Shown: positions 38,303 through 47,808 of the stretch, piece by piece
Numbering within the stretch: the stretch's first letter is position 1
Layout: each line of letters opens with the position of its first letter
Assembly: GCA_002839375.1 (NCBI GenBank)
Contig: PGXY01000004.1
Coordinates: forward strand, 213,817 to 277,816
Source of the DNA: Spirochaetae bacterium HGW-Spirochaetae-1
GTDB lineage: Bacteria; Spirochaetota; UBA4802; UBA5550
Reading direction: 5' to 3'
Length of the DNA stretch: 64,000 bases
Made by a program: the position numbers and the translations under genes
Notes under the pieces: generated by a model
Database searches by the model: none
The model's input: the letters and a program-made list of their open reading frames with translations, nothing else
Told to the model about the DNA's origin: nothing

Positions 38303-38524
38303 CCGGGATATTGCTGTTAACAGTTCAGTGAATTGTTGTGAACAGAGTTTTCCCTTGTCCCGGATATCTCTTTGTTGAAGAATATAGTGCAAAAGCAAAA
38401 ACTATTTTACAGGAAATAATCATGGACACCATTTTTCTTGACATCGGTGAGTTAATGGGTTCCCTTATGTCATATTATACGGTTTTTGTATGAAATCCCG
38501 GAATTTTCCTTGCAAATCCCGATT

Positions 38525-38554
38525 TTGACAGTATTTTATCCTGTTTGATCTATA
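38525..38554 (+). promoter_or_regulatory. Putative promoter for barrel protein gene
   Basis: TTGACA (38525-38530) and TCTATA (38549-38554), 18 bp apart, 37 bp before the ATG at 38592. Confidence 0.4.
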
Positions 38555-38591
38555 TATTATATTGTTAACATCATGACTAAAGAGGATCACC

Positions 38592-39212
38592 ATGAAAAGA
38601 CTGAGTATATTAATAATTATTGTGACCCTGGCCCTACCAGCCTTTGCCGTGGACAGGGAATTTGTCGGCAAGCTGGGAACATCCTATGCCCATGATCTGG
38701 AAAGTTTCGGCTTTGACCTGAGCGCCAATTATCTTTTTGATATTGATCCCTGGTTTGTTGCCGGGTTTGAGGCGGATTTTTTCTGGATCCCCTGGGAGAA
38801 AAAACTGGGGACAAAGGATGGTACTCCACCAAAAGAAGTAGTTGCCACGACAAATACCTTCGCATTCCCTTTTTTCTGCAATGCCCAGGTGCGGCTTCCC
38901 TTCCTCGTGGATAAAATTTATGTGGAGCCCTATATTACGGTGGGGATTGGCTATTCCCTGATGTTTTTAACCTATCACCGGCCGCACTTTGAAGATACTG
39001 ATGGAACAACGTATAATAAAAAAAATGTATTCGGATTCTACCACGGCTTTACCTGGCAGTTTTTACCGGGTGTATCTTTTAAACCATCGCCAAAATCAAA
39101 CATAAAGTTTGTCGCTGAACTGGGTTACCGCGGACTCTCGCCCGGAAATGCCGATGAGAAGATTGTCATGTCAGGGTTGCTCATGCGTGTGGGCGTTCTT
39201 CTTCAAATGTAA
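38592..39212 (+). CDS. Outer-membrane beta-barrel protein, unknown
   Basis: 206 aa. Signal peptide of about 19 residues ending AFA. The rest alternates short hydrophobic strands with glycine and aromatic residues (FGFDLSANYLFDIDPWFVAGFEADFFW, VEPYITVGIGYSLMF) and closes with a strand, SGLLMRVGVLLQM, typical of small OmpW/OmpA-like eight-stranded barrels. AGAGGATCACC precedes the ATG. First gene to the right of the origin. Confidence 0.78.
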   Translation: MKRLSILIIIVTLALPAFAVDREFVGKLGTSYAHDLESFGFDLSANYLFDIDPWFVAGFEADFFWIPWEKKLGTKDGTPPKEVVATTNTFAFPFFCNAQVRLPFLVDKIYVEPYITVGIGYSLMFLTYHRPHFEDTDGTTYNKKNVFGFYHGFTWQFLPGVSFKPSPKSNIKFVAELGYRGLSPGNADEKIVMSGLLMRVGVLLQM

Positions 39213-39297
39213 TAGAAAGAATAAACGCCGGTGATGCGATAATGAACGGGCGGTGTGTAACATTGATGTTGTAAAATAGTATAACCCGGGGGGGCCC

Positions 39298-41310
39298 CTA
39301 CGGTATGACCTGCCCTGCGGCAAGGGCGCTCCCCAGAGCGCGCTCAACCATGTCATAGTCCCCTCGGGCATTCCAGAAGGTATATCCACTGCAACCGCTG
39401 TCATATGCTCCTTTTACCTGGCTCATGATGTAGCCCGGTCCCCATGTGGGGGACATCATATTAAAGGCCTGGAGATAGGGCCGGATAACAACGGGTGAAC
39501 TGATGATCTTTTGTGCCCGACGTCCGCCGTCATAGATGATGCTGTATGTCCGCTCTTCCCTGGCCACGCGGGAATAAAAGCGGCTGCCGAAGTGGGATGG
39601 ATATACCATGGGACAAATAGCGTCGACAATCAGTGAGAATTCCTCCATATCCTGCCCGATCCAGTTGCCGAAACTGTACCAGGAATTGAAACCATATATA
39701 TCTACGGAAACCGGGATGGAGAGTTTCTTCTTAGCTCTTTGAAGGAATTCCGTAAGAATTTCCGATTTGTACATATCCGCGTCCTTTTTATGGCGGAACT
39801 GGCACAGCCATGTGGGTCCATCGGATGGAAACCTGATATAGTCAAACTGGATTTCATCAAAGCCGAGATGTTCCAGTTCCAGAGCTATAGCTATATTATA
39901 ATCCTGAACAAAGGAGGCATGGGGATCGACCCAGTATTCTCCGGGACTGCCGCGCCAGGGCCGGCCGGTGTTTTTATTGTAAATGGCATACTTTGATCCA
40001 TATCCGCGGAAGAGTTTTTCATCCTTGAATACGACAATTCTGGCGATGGTATAAATCCCTGCTTTTTTCAGGTCAGCAATGATGCTGCCCACGGGAAGGG
40101 GCCGTCGCGCCGCACCGATATCCTTTGGAGTCGTAAGAGCGGTAGGATAATGAATATTGCCGAAATCATCCTTCATATCGATGACAATGGCGTTGATATT
40201 GCTTGCATGCATGATTTTCATAAGGTTTTTCAGTTTTTTACCCACAACGGGAACACTGGAATAAATGGTTCGGCGGCTCTGAGCCCGGCTGTCATGTTTG
40301 CCCAGAGAAGGGGGCTCCATGGGACAATGGAGAGAGGGCATGGAACCCGAGGTATCATGAATATACAGGGACAGGGTCCTGGCATTGTCAGGGGCTTTCC
40401 CGAAGATATCCTGAAGAGGAAGTTCCTGCCAGTTTTCATCGCCCTCTTTTTTTTGCCACAGCGCCTTTTCACTGGTGACGTATACCGTATTGTTCAGGAG
40501 ACCGATATCGCTGACAGAGGCAAAACGGTCCTTGAATTTTGGGAGGTTGATATTCCCCCATGCCTTCCCCGTGGGTTTTTTTGTATAGAGCCCGCCGCCG
40601 AAGCGGAATCCCGCATAGATTTTATCGGGGGTAGGGAGTAATGTAATCAGTTCTTCCGTAAAAAAAAGGGTTCCTGAATAGGGTTCCTGGGGCAGACCGG
40701 TATTTATCCGTACAAAGCGGCCTCCGTTTAGCTGGAAAAAACCGTTAAAAGAAGTGCCGGCATATATGGTATCACCGCGTATTGCCAGCGCTGTTATATA
40801 GTTGCGCTCGTGAAGGCCATGGGCGCTTATCCTGGACCAGTGTTTCCCTCCGTCTTTGGATCGGTAGACAGTATGTTTTGTGGCCATGATAATATTAGCG
40901 GCATTATCGGGGTCAACGGAAAAGGCTGATATCTTTCTATATCCTTTCGGTGTGCCGTACTGGCTGCGGATGAGGAAATTATCGCTGTTCATGGATTCCC
41001 ATACCATGGTTCCCTCTTGATGCCGGAAAATACCGGTATTCCCCGTGATCAGGTAGAGAATTTTTCCCGAAGCATGGATTCGCAGGGGAATACATTGTGA
41101 GGGCAGTCCATCGTTGAATTCTTTCCACGATTGACCCCGGTTTTCCGATATGAGCACGCCCCGGTCCTGTGTCAGGGCGAATGTTTTTACTCCCGATGCT
41201 CTAAGGGAGGATCTGGTGGAAAATATACATATGAGCGGAGCAAGGAAGAGCAGGAGGAAAAGGATTTTACTAAAATCGTTCCTTAAACATTTCTTCATTG
41301 AGTATTTCAT
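39298..41310 (-). CDS. Beta-propeller plus DUF4015 putative glycoside hydrolase
   Basis: The open frame extends to 41496, but ATG 41310 has AGGGA 8 bp upstream and starts a signal-anchor (FSKILFLLLFLAPLICIF). The N-terminal half has Asp-box blades (ISENRGQSWKEF, YRSKDGGKHWSRI), as in BNR/sortilin-like propellers. The C-terminal half has the DUF4015 TIM-barrel pattern: NAIVIDMKDDFGNIHYP, GFDEIQFDYIRFPSDG, DIYGFNSW and DAICPMVYPSHFG. Such proteins are predicted exported polysaccharide hydrolases. The start overlaps the end of the helicase gene by 41 bp. Confidence 0.85.
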   Translation of the reverse strand: MKYSMKKCLRNDFSKILFLLLFLAPLICIFSTRSSLRASGVKTFALTQDRGVLISENRGQSWKEFNDGLPSQCIPLRIHASGKILYLITGNTGIFRHQEGTMVWESMNSDNFLIRSQYGTPKGYRKISAFSVDPDNAANIIMATKHTVYRSKDGGKHWSRISAHGLHERNYITALAIRGDTIYAGTSFNGFFQLNGGRFVRINTGLPQEPYSGTLFFTEELITLLPTPDKIYAGFRFGGGLYTKKPTGKAWGNINLPKFKDRFASVSDIGLLNNTVYVTSEKALWQKKEGDENWQELPLQDIFGKAPDNARTLSLYIHDTSGSMPSLHCPMEPPSLGKHDSRAQSRRTIYSSVPVVGKKLKNLMKIMHASNINAIVIDMKDDFGNIHYPTALTTPKDIGAARRPLPVGSIIADLKKAGIYTIARIVVFKDEKLFRGYGSKYAIYNKNTGRPWRGSPGEYWVDPHASFVQDYNIAIALELEHLGFDEIQFDYIRFPSDGPTWLCQFRHKKDADMYKSEILTEFLQRAKKKLSIPVSVDIYGFNSWYSFGNWIGQDMEEFSLIVDAICPMVYPSHFGSRFYSRVAREERTYSIIYDGGRRAQKIISSPVVIRPYLQAFNMMSPTWGPGYIMSQVKGAYDSGCSGYTFWNARGDYDMVERALGSALAAGQVIP

Positions 41311-42946
41311 AGGAGTATCCCTGTTCGGTGAGAAAGAGTTGCCGGTTATGGGCGAATTTTTCTTCCACGGAGTTTGCGCTGATGATCGTATAAAAATAGG
41401 CCCGGTTATCTTCTTTTTTGGGCCGGAGGATGCGGCCGAGTCGCTGTGCCTCCTCCTGCCGTGATCCAAAGGTCCCTGAAATCTGTATGGCCACATTGGC
41501 GTCGGGAAGATCTATGGAAAAGTTCGCCACCTTGGATACTACCAAAATTTTAATTTTTTCTTCTTTAAAATTATGATAGAGGTGTTCCCTCTCTGCAACC
41601 GATGTGCTGCCTGTTATAAGAGGAAATTTTGATCGATCGGCGAATTCCTTTAATTGAGAAATATACTGGCCGATGACCAGGATATTGGCCCCTTCATGTT
41701 TTTTTATCAGTTTCTGAACGATATCAAGTTTTTTAACATTTTCCGAGGATATTCTGAATTTTTCACGGTCTCTGGCAATGGAATACTGCAGTCGCAAATC
41801 CTCGGGAAGGTCCACGCGGATTTCCGTGCAGAGGGCCGTGGCGATCCAGTTGGATTTTTCAAGAATCTTCCAGGGCATGTCATATTTTTTCGGTCCGATG
41901 AGGCTGAAGACATCGGTCTCCATGCCGTCCTCCCTGATAAGGGTTGCCGTCAGTCCCAGCCTGCGTTTGGACTGTATCTCCGATGTCATACGGAAAACCG
42001 GTGCCGGCAAAAGGTGTACCTCATCATATACTATAAGGCCCCAGTTCATTTTATTAAAAAGGTCGAAATGGAGAAAGGGGCCTTTTTTATCCTTACGGTA
42101 GGTGAGAATGTTATAGGTGGCGATAGTGACGGGCCTGATCTCCTTTTTTTCACCGGAGAACTCTCCGATCATTTCAGGTCCCAGGTCGGTCTTATCCAGT
42201 AGTTCCTCTTTCCACTGTCTGAGGGCCACGGTGTTGGTGACCAGGATCAGCGTGGCGGTCTTGTGCAGCGCCATCTCTCCGATGCCGACGATTGTCTTTC
42301 CGGCGCCGCAGGGGAGTACGATAACACCGCTGCCTCCTTCCGGGCCTCCGCCGCGATAAAAGGAGTTAATGGCGCTGTCCTGATAGTCCCGTATCTCGAA
42401 ATGTTTACCCCTGGCAGAAACGGACCGGAGGTTGATGGGCATGGGATCACCCTCTTCATATCCTGCCAGGTCTTCCACGGGGAAACCAATTTTAATCAGT
42501 GCCTGCTTAATATGGCCGCGGTAACTTCCTTTCACCAGAATCCTGTTCCCGTCGAGCTGCTCTTCGATGAAGGGCTGCACCTTTTTATGATGCATTATCT
42601 CTCTCAGGAGAATTGCATCCCGGGAAGTGAGTATGAGCCTGTCTTCTTCCCTGGTGAGTTTCAGCATGCCGTAGCGGTTCATCTGTTCCCGGATTGTGGC
42701 TAGCACAATTGCCGGTATGTCATACCGCGAGAATTCCATGAGATTATCGATTATGTTACGCGATGTAAGACCTGATGCGGCGGCGTTCCATAGTGAAAGT
42801 GGGGTTATCCGGTAGGTATGAATATGTTCAGGGCTTTTTTCCAGTTCTGCAAAGGGAGAAATGGAATCGCGGGCCCGTTCGAATTCTGGATTATCGACTT
42901 CAACAAGAAGTGTATTGTCGCTCTGGACGATTACTGGCTTTGTCAT
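41270..42946 (-). CDS. Bacterial XPB-type DNA helicase
   Basis: 558 aa SF2 helicase like eukaryotic/archaeal XPB. An N-terminal helicase-associated domain is followed by PCGAGKT (motif I), YDEVHLLPA (DEVH), GLTATLIREDG (with the XPB RED motif), then helicase C motifs FSIDLPDANVAIQ and QEEAQRLGRILRPK. XPB unwinds DNA in repair or transcription; in bacteria its role is not settled. No partner nuclease (Bax1-like) is adjacent. Its 3' end overlaps the DUF4015 gene. Confidence 0.92.
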   Translation of the reverse strand: MTKPVIVQSDNTLLVEVDNPEFERARDSISPFAELEKSPEHIHTYRITPLSLWNAAASGLTSRNIIDNLMEFSRYDIPAIVLATIREQMNRYGMLKLTREEDRLILTSRDAILLREIMHHKKVQPFIEEQLDGNRILVKGSYRGHIKQALIKIGFPVEDLAGYEEGDPMPINLRSVSARGKHFEIRDYQDSAINSFYRGGGPEGGSGVIVLPCGAGKTIVGIGEMALHKTATLILVTNTVALRQWKEELLDKTDLGPEMIGEFSGEKKEIRPVTIATYNILTYRKDKKGPFLHFDLFNKMNWGLIVYDEVHLLPAPVFRMTSEIQSKRRLGLTATLIREDGMETDVFSLIGPKKYDMPWKILEKSNWIATALCTEIRVDLPEDLRLQYSIARDREKFRISSENVKKLDIVQKLIKKHEGANILVIGQYISQLKEFADRSKFPLITGSTSVAEREHLYHNFKEEKIKILVVSKVANFSIDLPDANVAIQISGTFGSRQEEAQRLGRILRPKKEDNRAYFYTIISANSVEEKFAHNRQLFLTEQGYSYEILNEEMFKERF

Positions 42947-43044
42947 TATATAAAGACTGCTTTTATCCTGATTATGTGATTTAAAATGCCTTTATTAATC
43001 CCTTTACCGCATTTGTCAAGTTATAAAAAAGATGGCAGGAGGAG

Positions 43045-43752
43045 TTAGTTCATTGTTTCCCGGGGGTAAAGATACCGCTCTGTCTCGATTATCGCCAGGA
43101 ACATACCCAGTGGATCCTCGTAGAGTTCCAGTTCTCTACCGAAACTTTCACCGGATAGGGCAGGTATTTCCAGTGTCGTCAGTTTGAAATAGGCTGATTG
43201 TATCCATAACTGCAGAAGAATTCCATGAGTGTAATCGGTCAGTTCCAGGTTGAGCAGTGAAGTCATTCGGGCTCCCAGGATGCCCGTGAGGGGATCTGTC
43301 ATGTCCATATCAGTGGCGGATTTGATGGATAGGGATATCTCCGATGTGATGTTCAGGTAATCGGGTTTGATTTTTTTTACATCATAATTTTCAAGAATCC
43401 GGCTGCATGAAACAATATCATATCCATAGCGCAGGTTTTCCAGTACTGTCTTGATATCCTCACGGGCATCGGGATTTTCCGGATCAATGAGAATGATGGT
43501 TTCGTAGCCCAGGTCCCGTGCATACTCATGGGCGGTTATGCACGAGGCTCCGTAGCCCAGGGGAAGTTCGTGCTTTATGAATACGGCGCCGGTATGGTCT
43601 TCAACCAGATCATAGGCGTCAGAATCATCGGAATCATCGACAATAAGCAGGTCGGCCCAATCCAACTGTTTCAGTTCATAATATTGCTTTTGGAAGAAAT
43701 CGCCGTTGTTATTTACCGGGACGGCTATTAATGTATCACTTTTTTTATCCAT
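43045..43752 (-). CDS. GT2-like glycosyltransferase-fold protein
   Basis: About 235 aa. LIAVPVNNNGDF, LLIVDDSDDSD and ILIDPENPD reproduce the nucleotide-sugar-binding and DXD-like segments of GT-A (family 2) enzymes, but the usual acceptor motifs (ED, QXXRW) are not clear, so activity is uncertain. Start set at ATG 43752, with AGGA 7 bp before it; the longer frame begins with TTG. No membrane span. Divergent from ileS. Confidence 0.7.
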   Translation of the reverse strand: MDKKSDTLIAVPVNNNGDFFQKQYYELKQLDWADLLIVDDSDDSDAYDLVEDHTGAVFIKHELPLGYGASCITAHEYARDLGYETIILIDPENPDAREDIKTVLENLRYGYDIVSCSRILENYDVKKIKPDYLNITSEISLSIKSATDMDMTDPLTGILGARMTSLLNLELTDYTHGILLQLWIQSAYFKLTTLEIPALSGESFGRELELYEDPLGMFLAIIETERYLYPRETMN

Positions 43753-43992
43753 GAAAAATTCCTGCTCGTTCAAAAATGATTCGTATTTGTATTGTAATGA
43801 GGGTCTCGTTCGTACTCTCTTTAAAAAGACCGATTAATGTCAAGGTTTTTGAAGCTTTTACCTTGCAATTTATCGGAAGATGGTATTAGTAATGGTAATA
43901 ATGCCGGATTATTATTAATCCTGAAAAAATATTGACAAATAATCTTCCTGCTTATGAGTCTGGATATTACATCAAATATAACGAGGACCCCC

Positions 43993-46755
43993 ATGGATTA
44001 CTCAAAAACCGTCAATCTCCCCACAACCGATTTTCCGATGAAGGCAAACCTGCCCCAGAGAGAACCTGAAACACTGAAAAGATGGGAGGAAGATAAGCTC
44101 TACGGCAAGATACAGGAATCACGAAAGGATGCCGATGTGTATATTCTTCATGACGGCCCGCCATATGCCAACGGTCATATACACCTTGGTCATGCCCTGA
44201 ACAAAATATTGAAGGACGTTATCGTCAAGCATAAGACTATGAAGGGCTTCCGGGTTCCCTATGTGCCCGGATGGGATTGTCATGGTCTTCCCATTGAACT
44301 GAATGTTACCAGGGACCTGGGGGAGAAGGCACGGAACATGCCAACGGCGGAGATTCGCACGGGCTGCAGGAAATACGCCGATAAATTTGTGACGATCCAG
44401 ATGGAAGAGTTCAAGAGGCTCGGTGTTCTTGCTGACTATGAAAATCCCTATCTTACCATGAGCCGGGAATATGAAGCGAGGATAGTTGAGGTTTTTGGTG
44501 AGATACTGAAGGGGGGCTATATCTACAGGGCTAAAAAGCCCATATACTGGTGTCCCAACTGTGTGACCGCCCTTGCTGAAGCGGAAGTGGAATACGACGA
44601 ACATACATCACCATCGATCTTCGTGAAATTCAAGGTTGACCCCTCGTCCCTGCAAATTGACGGTATTGACCGGGACAGGACCCATGTGGTTATCTGGACG
44701 ACAACTCCATGGACTCTGCCGGCTAACCTGGCGGTCTGTTTCCATCCCGAGTTCCAGTATTCAGTGTATAAATTCGGCGATGAATACTATGTTCTTGCCA
44801 AGGGCCTGGTCCATCAGATGGAACAGGTGAAAAAAATGGACCGGCAGGGCGAGTGGCCGCTGGATTCCGCGCAGATAGAGGCCCTGCGTGTTGACCATCC
44901 CTTTATCGACCGTCAGTCAAAGGTCATTTTCGGAGACCATGTGACCCTTGATGCGGGAACCGGTATTGTTCATACGGCCCCCGGCCACGGCCAGGAGGAC
45001 TATATCGTGGGCCTGCGCTATAATCTCGATGTGTTCTGTCCCGTCGACGACAATGGCCGGTTCACCGATGATTTCGCTCTCATGAAGGGCGTCAATGTCT
45101 TCGACGCCAATGACAAGGTCGTGGACCTTCTCCGGGAGCGGGATGTTCTCATTCATACGGAAAAGATCGAGCACTCCTATCCTCACTGCTGGCGATGCAA
45201 AAAGCCCCTCATATTCCGCGCCACGGAGCAGTGGTTTTTCAGTATCGATCATAATGATCTGCGGCAGAAGGCCCTGGCCGTGGTGGACGAGACAGAGTGG
45301 GTTCCGGCCTGGGGAGAGTCGCGGTTCAGGGGTATGGCTGAAGGCCGTCCTGACTGGTGTCTTTCGCGCCAGCGGTCATGGGGTGTGCCCATTCCTTCAT
45401 TCCGCTGCGCCAAGTGCCAGAAAAATCTCATGACTGCCGAGTCGGTCCAGCATTTTGCCCGTATCGCCCGCGAGAAGAGCATTGATCTCTGGTACACCGA
45501 GGATATCAAGGACCTGGTCCCGCCGGAAACCGTCTGTGACTGCGGGAGCCATGAATTTATAAAAGAAGTCGATATACTGGACGTCTGGTTTGATTCCGGC
45601 GTGTCCCACTTCGTGGTACTGGATACATGGCCGGGCCACCGCTGGCCTTCGGATATGTATCTCGAGGGAAGCGACCAGCACCGGGGATGGTTCCAGTCTT
45701 CGCTGTGGCCGGCCCTGGCCCTGCGGGGAAGGGCCCCGTATAAAACAGTTCTGACTCACGGCTTCGTTCTGGACGATCAGGGAAAGGCCATGAGCAAGTC
45801 CATGGGCAATGTCATCCCCCCGGAAACGATAGTGAAACAGTACGGTGCCGATATACTCAGGCTCTGGGTGTCCTCCGAGGATTATCGCAATGATGTGCGC
45901 ATCGGTATGGACATGGTGAAGCAGGTCGCCGATTCGTACCGGCGCATACGGAACACCTTCAAATTCATCATGGGAAATATCGGCGATTTCAATGAGAATA
46001 TGTCAGTTCCTTATGAGGAGCTGTCCGATATCGATAAATGGATTCTTCACAAGCTGGCAGTACTGTCCGAGCGGGTCATCGAGCATTATGAGAAATTCGA
46101 GTTTCACCTGGTTTATCGCAGGATATTGAATTTCTGTGCCGTGGAGCTATCCTCCGTTTATTTTGATATTTCCAAGGACATTCTTTATGTTGAGGCCCTT
46201 GATTCGCAGAGACGGCGCGCCAACCAGACGGTATTGAACGAGCTTTATAAATGCCTGGTGCGGCTCGTGGCCCCCATTCTGGCTTTTACCGCTGAAGAGA
46301 TATGGAAGTTCGCCGGTAACACCGATTCGGTACACATGCAGTCATATTATGTACCTGATGCGAAATTCTTAAACAGCACCGTAGAAGAAACTATTGAAAG
46401 AGTTGTTGATGTCAAAAAGGATGTGCTTAAAGCCCTGGAGGAGATGCGCAGGGAAAAGAGCATCAAATCGTCCCTGGAAGCACAGGTGACTATATTCGTG
46501 GCGGACGAAAAACTCCGCGGACTTCTCGCTGATATGGGTGATGAATTCAAGCGATTTCTCCAGGTTGCCGCGGTGAACCTGATTTCCACAAAGGAAGCCC
46601 ATCTTGTACAGTATGATTTCTGCGCCGTGGCTGCGGCGAAAACAACGGGGAAAAAATGTATACGCTGCTGGAACTACTATGAGACTCTGGGATCGGACAA
46701 CGATCATCCCGAGCTGTGTCAGCGATGCACCGCGGTCGTAAAAACTTTAAAATAG
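43993..46755 (+). CDS. ileS: Isoleucyl-tRNA synthetase
   Basis: Start set at ATG 43993 (MDYSKTVNLP), with GAGGA 5 bp upstream; 920 aa. The class I motifs are PPYANGHIHLGHA (HIGH) and GKAMSKSMGN (KMSKS). ELNVTRDLG and the CP1 editing-domain segments (TTTPWTLPANLA, GTGIVHTAPGHGQEDY) are present. The C-terminal zinc finger is CIRCWNYYETLG...CQRC. No T-box leader was seen in the 240 bp upstream. lspA follows 9 bp after the stop. Confidence 0.98.
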   Translation: MDYSKTVNLPTTDFPMKANLPQREPETLKRWEEDKLYGKIQESRKDADVYILHDGPPYANGHIHLGHALNKILKDVIVKHKTMKGFRVPYVPGWDCHGLPIELNVTRDLGEKARNMPTAEIRTGCRKYADKFVTIQMEEFKRLGVLADYENPYLTMSREYEARIVEVFGEILKGGYIYRAKKPIYWCPNCVTALAEAEVEYDEHTSPSIFVKFKVDPSSLQIDGIDRDRTHVVIWTTTPWTLPANLAVCFHPEFQYSVYKFGDEYYVLAKGLVHQMEQVKKMDRQGEWPLDSAQIEALRVDHPFIDRQSKVIFGDHVTLDAGTGIVHTAPGHGQEDYIVGLRYNLDVFCPVDDNGRFTDDFALMKGVNVFDANDKVVDLLRERDVLIHTEKIEHSYPHCWRCKKPLIFRATEQWFFSIDHNDLRQKALAVVDETEWVPAWGESRFRGMAEGRPDWCLSRQRSWGVPIPSFRCAKCQKNLMTAESVQHFARIAREKSIDLWYTEDIKDLVPPETVCDCGSHEFIKEVDILDVWFDSGVSHFVVLDTWPGHRWPSDMYLEGSDQHRGWFQSSLWPALALRGRAPYKTVLTHGFVLDDQGKAMSKSMGNVIPPETIVKQYGADILRLWVSSEDYRNDVRIGMDMVKQVADSYRRIRNTFKFIMGNIGDFNENMSVPYEELSDIDKWILHKLAVLSERVIEHYEKFEFHLVYRRILNFCAVELSSVYFDISKDILYVEALDSQRRRANQTVLNELYKCLVRLVAPILAFTAEEIWKFAGNTDSVHMQSYYVPDAKFLNSTVEETIERVVDVKKDVLKALEEMRREKSIKSSLEAQVTIFVADEKLRGLLADMGDEFKRFLQVAAVNLISTKEAHLVQYDFCAVAAAKTTGKKCIRCWNYYETLGSDNDHPELCQRCTAVVKTLK

Positions 46756-46764
46756 GGATTGAAT

Positions 46765-47262
46765 ATGAAAAGAAATATTTACGCGCTGCTCATTCTGGTT
46801 TCCACACTGGCTTTGGATATCGTCACCAAAATACTGGTGGTGAGGAATCTCAACTATTATGACCGTGTTGATTTTCTCGGCGGTTTTCTGAGACTTACCC
46901 TGGTTTACAATGAGGGGGGAGTTTTCGGTATTATGCAGGGGTACAAGAATGTTTTCCTCATAGTTTCGATCATTGTGCTGGGTCTCATGATTGCTTATTA
47001 TGTATATGAAAAAAATAAAACCATGCTTTTCAGCCTGTCAATGGCGCTCATCATTTCCGGTGCAATCGGGAATATTATCGATCGCCTTGTTCCTTCCCGT
47101 CCCGGAGTGGTTGATTTCATTTCCGTCGGTGTTGACGGCGTATACCGGTGGCCCTCTTTCAATGTGGCCGATTCCTGCATCGTTATGGGTGCTTTTCTTC
47201 TGGTAATTGTCTTTTACCAGGAGGAGAAGAAACGAAAGGCGCAGGAGCAAAATCAGGCTTAG
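46765..47262 (+). CDS. lspA: Lipoprotein signal peptidase (SPase II)
   Basis: 165 aa with four membrane spans. The two catalytic aspartates lie in GNIIDRLVPS and FNVADSCIVMG, both in conserved contexts. It removes signal peptides from lipoproteins such as the MORN, PstS-like and 47.8-kb proteins here. Start ATG 46765 follows AGGGA; a TTG lies 6 bp upstream. ileS-lspA is a common pairing. A hairpin terminator follows. Confidence 0.97.
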   Translation: MKRNIYALLILVSTLALDIVTKILVVRNLNYYDRVDFLGGFLRLTLVYNEGGVFGIMQGYKNVFLIVSIIVLGLMIAYYVYEKNKTMLFSLSMALIISGAIGNIIDRLVPSRPGVVDFISVGVDGVYRWPSFNVADSCIVMGAFLLVIVFYQEEKKRKAQEQNQA

Positions 47263-47282
47263 AAGGGCCTCTAAAATAAAAC

Positions 47283-47310
47283 GGGGGATTGTTTTTCATA
47301 ATCCCCCTTT
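47283..47310. terminator. Bidirectional hairpin terminator
   Basis: GGGGGATT (47283-47290) pairs with AATCCCCC (47300-47307), followed by TTTCT on the plus strand for lspA, and by GTTTTATTTT on the minus strand for the small peptide gene at 47336. Confidence 0.82.
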
Positions 47311-47335
47311 CTCCCGTAAATGGTTTCCTGCAAAA

Positions 47336-47434
47336 TCACTGCGAAATAAATAGTAAGATAAGGGTGATGATGGGCAGCAGGATGTACATCATATCCTTGA
47401 GAAGTGTTAAAATATTGCTGCTTTCCGCTTTCAT
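47336..47434 (-). CDS. Tiny membrane peptide A (32 aa)
   Basis: The minus strand ATG at 47434 follows GGGGAGTAAAGTC, a strong ribosome site. It encodes MKAESSNILTLLKDMMYILL and then PIITLILLFISQ: a short polar head and one membrane span. A longer frame to 47524 begins within the promoter and is rejected. Its span YILLPIITLILLF is nearly the same as that of peptide B at 47579, so the two genes are paralogues in tandem. Such peptides can be type I toxin-like or transporter subunits; which applies is not known. A terminator follows. Confidence 0.7.
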   Translation of the reverse strand: MKAESSNILTLLKDMMYILLPIITLILLFISQ

Positions 47435-47483
47435 GACTTTACTCCCCGAAACATGATAATATGTTATATTATTTATTGGCACC

Positions 47484-47534
47484 ATAATAGTTGGCTGAAA
47501 ATAATTGTCAAGGAAAAAACCCACCTGGGTGGGA
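47484..47534 (-). promoter_or_regulatory. Promoter and upstream box of peptide A
   Basis: Minus strand: box TCCCACCCAGG (47534-47524), 12 bp, -35 TTGACA (47511-47506), 16 bp, -10 TATTAT (47489-47484). The box plus TGGG also forms CCCACC/GGTGGG. The same box precedes peptide B. Confidence 0.65.
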
Positions 47535-47578
47535 TTTTCACAATTAATTTATAATTTCCGCATAAAACGGGAAAGACT

Positions 47579-47707
47579 TTAGTTGGGCAATAGTAAAAAA
47601 AGCAATATAATAGTAATGAGCGGTAAGAGAATATAGATCAGAATTTCCCGTTTAAGGTATGCCTGACTTTTGTTTTTAAAGGATGCATCGGTGTCTAGCC
47701 TGAACAT
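47579..47707 (-). CDS. Tiny membrane peptide B (42 aa)
   Basis: Minus strand ATG at 47707 follows AAAGGGGGGAAATCC. Sequence begins MFRLDTDASFKNKSQAYLKR, then EILIYILLPLITIILLFLLL and PN. One membrane span with a basic, polar N-terminal head of 20 residues. It shares YILLP-x-IT-x-ILLF with peptide A, 145 bp downstream. Own promoter box upstream (47767-47793), so each copy is likely transcribed separately. Family unrecognised. Confidence 0.68.
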   Translation of the reverse strand: MFRLDTDASFKNKSQAYLKREILIYILLPLITIILLFLLLPN

Positions 47708-47765
47708 GGATTTCCCCCCTTTAAAATGATCTCATATTAATGAATATTGGAGGGATTGGGGGAAA

Positions 47766-47793
47766 AGTCAACAAATAATCCGCCTGGGTGGGA
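47766..47793 (-). promoter_or_regulatory. Upstream box and -35 of peptide B
   Basis: Minus strand: TCCCACCCAGG (47793-47783), 11 bp, then TTGACT (47771-47766). The identical 11-mer precedes peptide A at the same place relative to its -35 (12 bp). A -10 candidate CAATAT lies 16 bp downstream. Confidence 0.55.
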
Positions 47794-47808
47794 CTTTTTT
47801 TAATTTTT

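Noticed and set aside
43774..43992. T-box riboswitch before ileS
   Set aside because: No TGGNACCGCG-type antiterminator sequence and no specifier stem could be found.
47435..47524. Longer reading frame of tiny peptide A (62 aa)
   Set aside because: The extension covers the promoter -35/-10 and has no ribosome site; the inner ATG has GGGGAG at good spacing.
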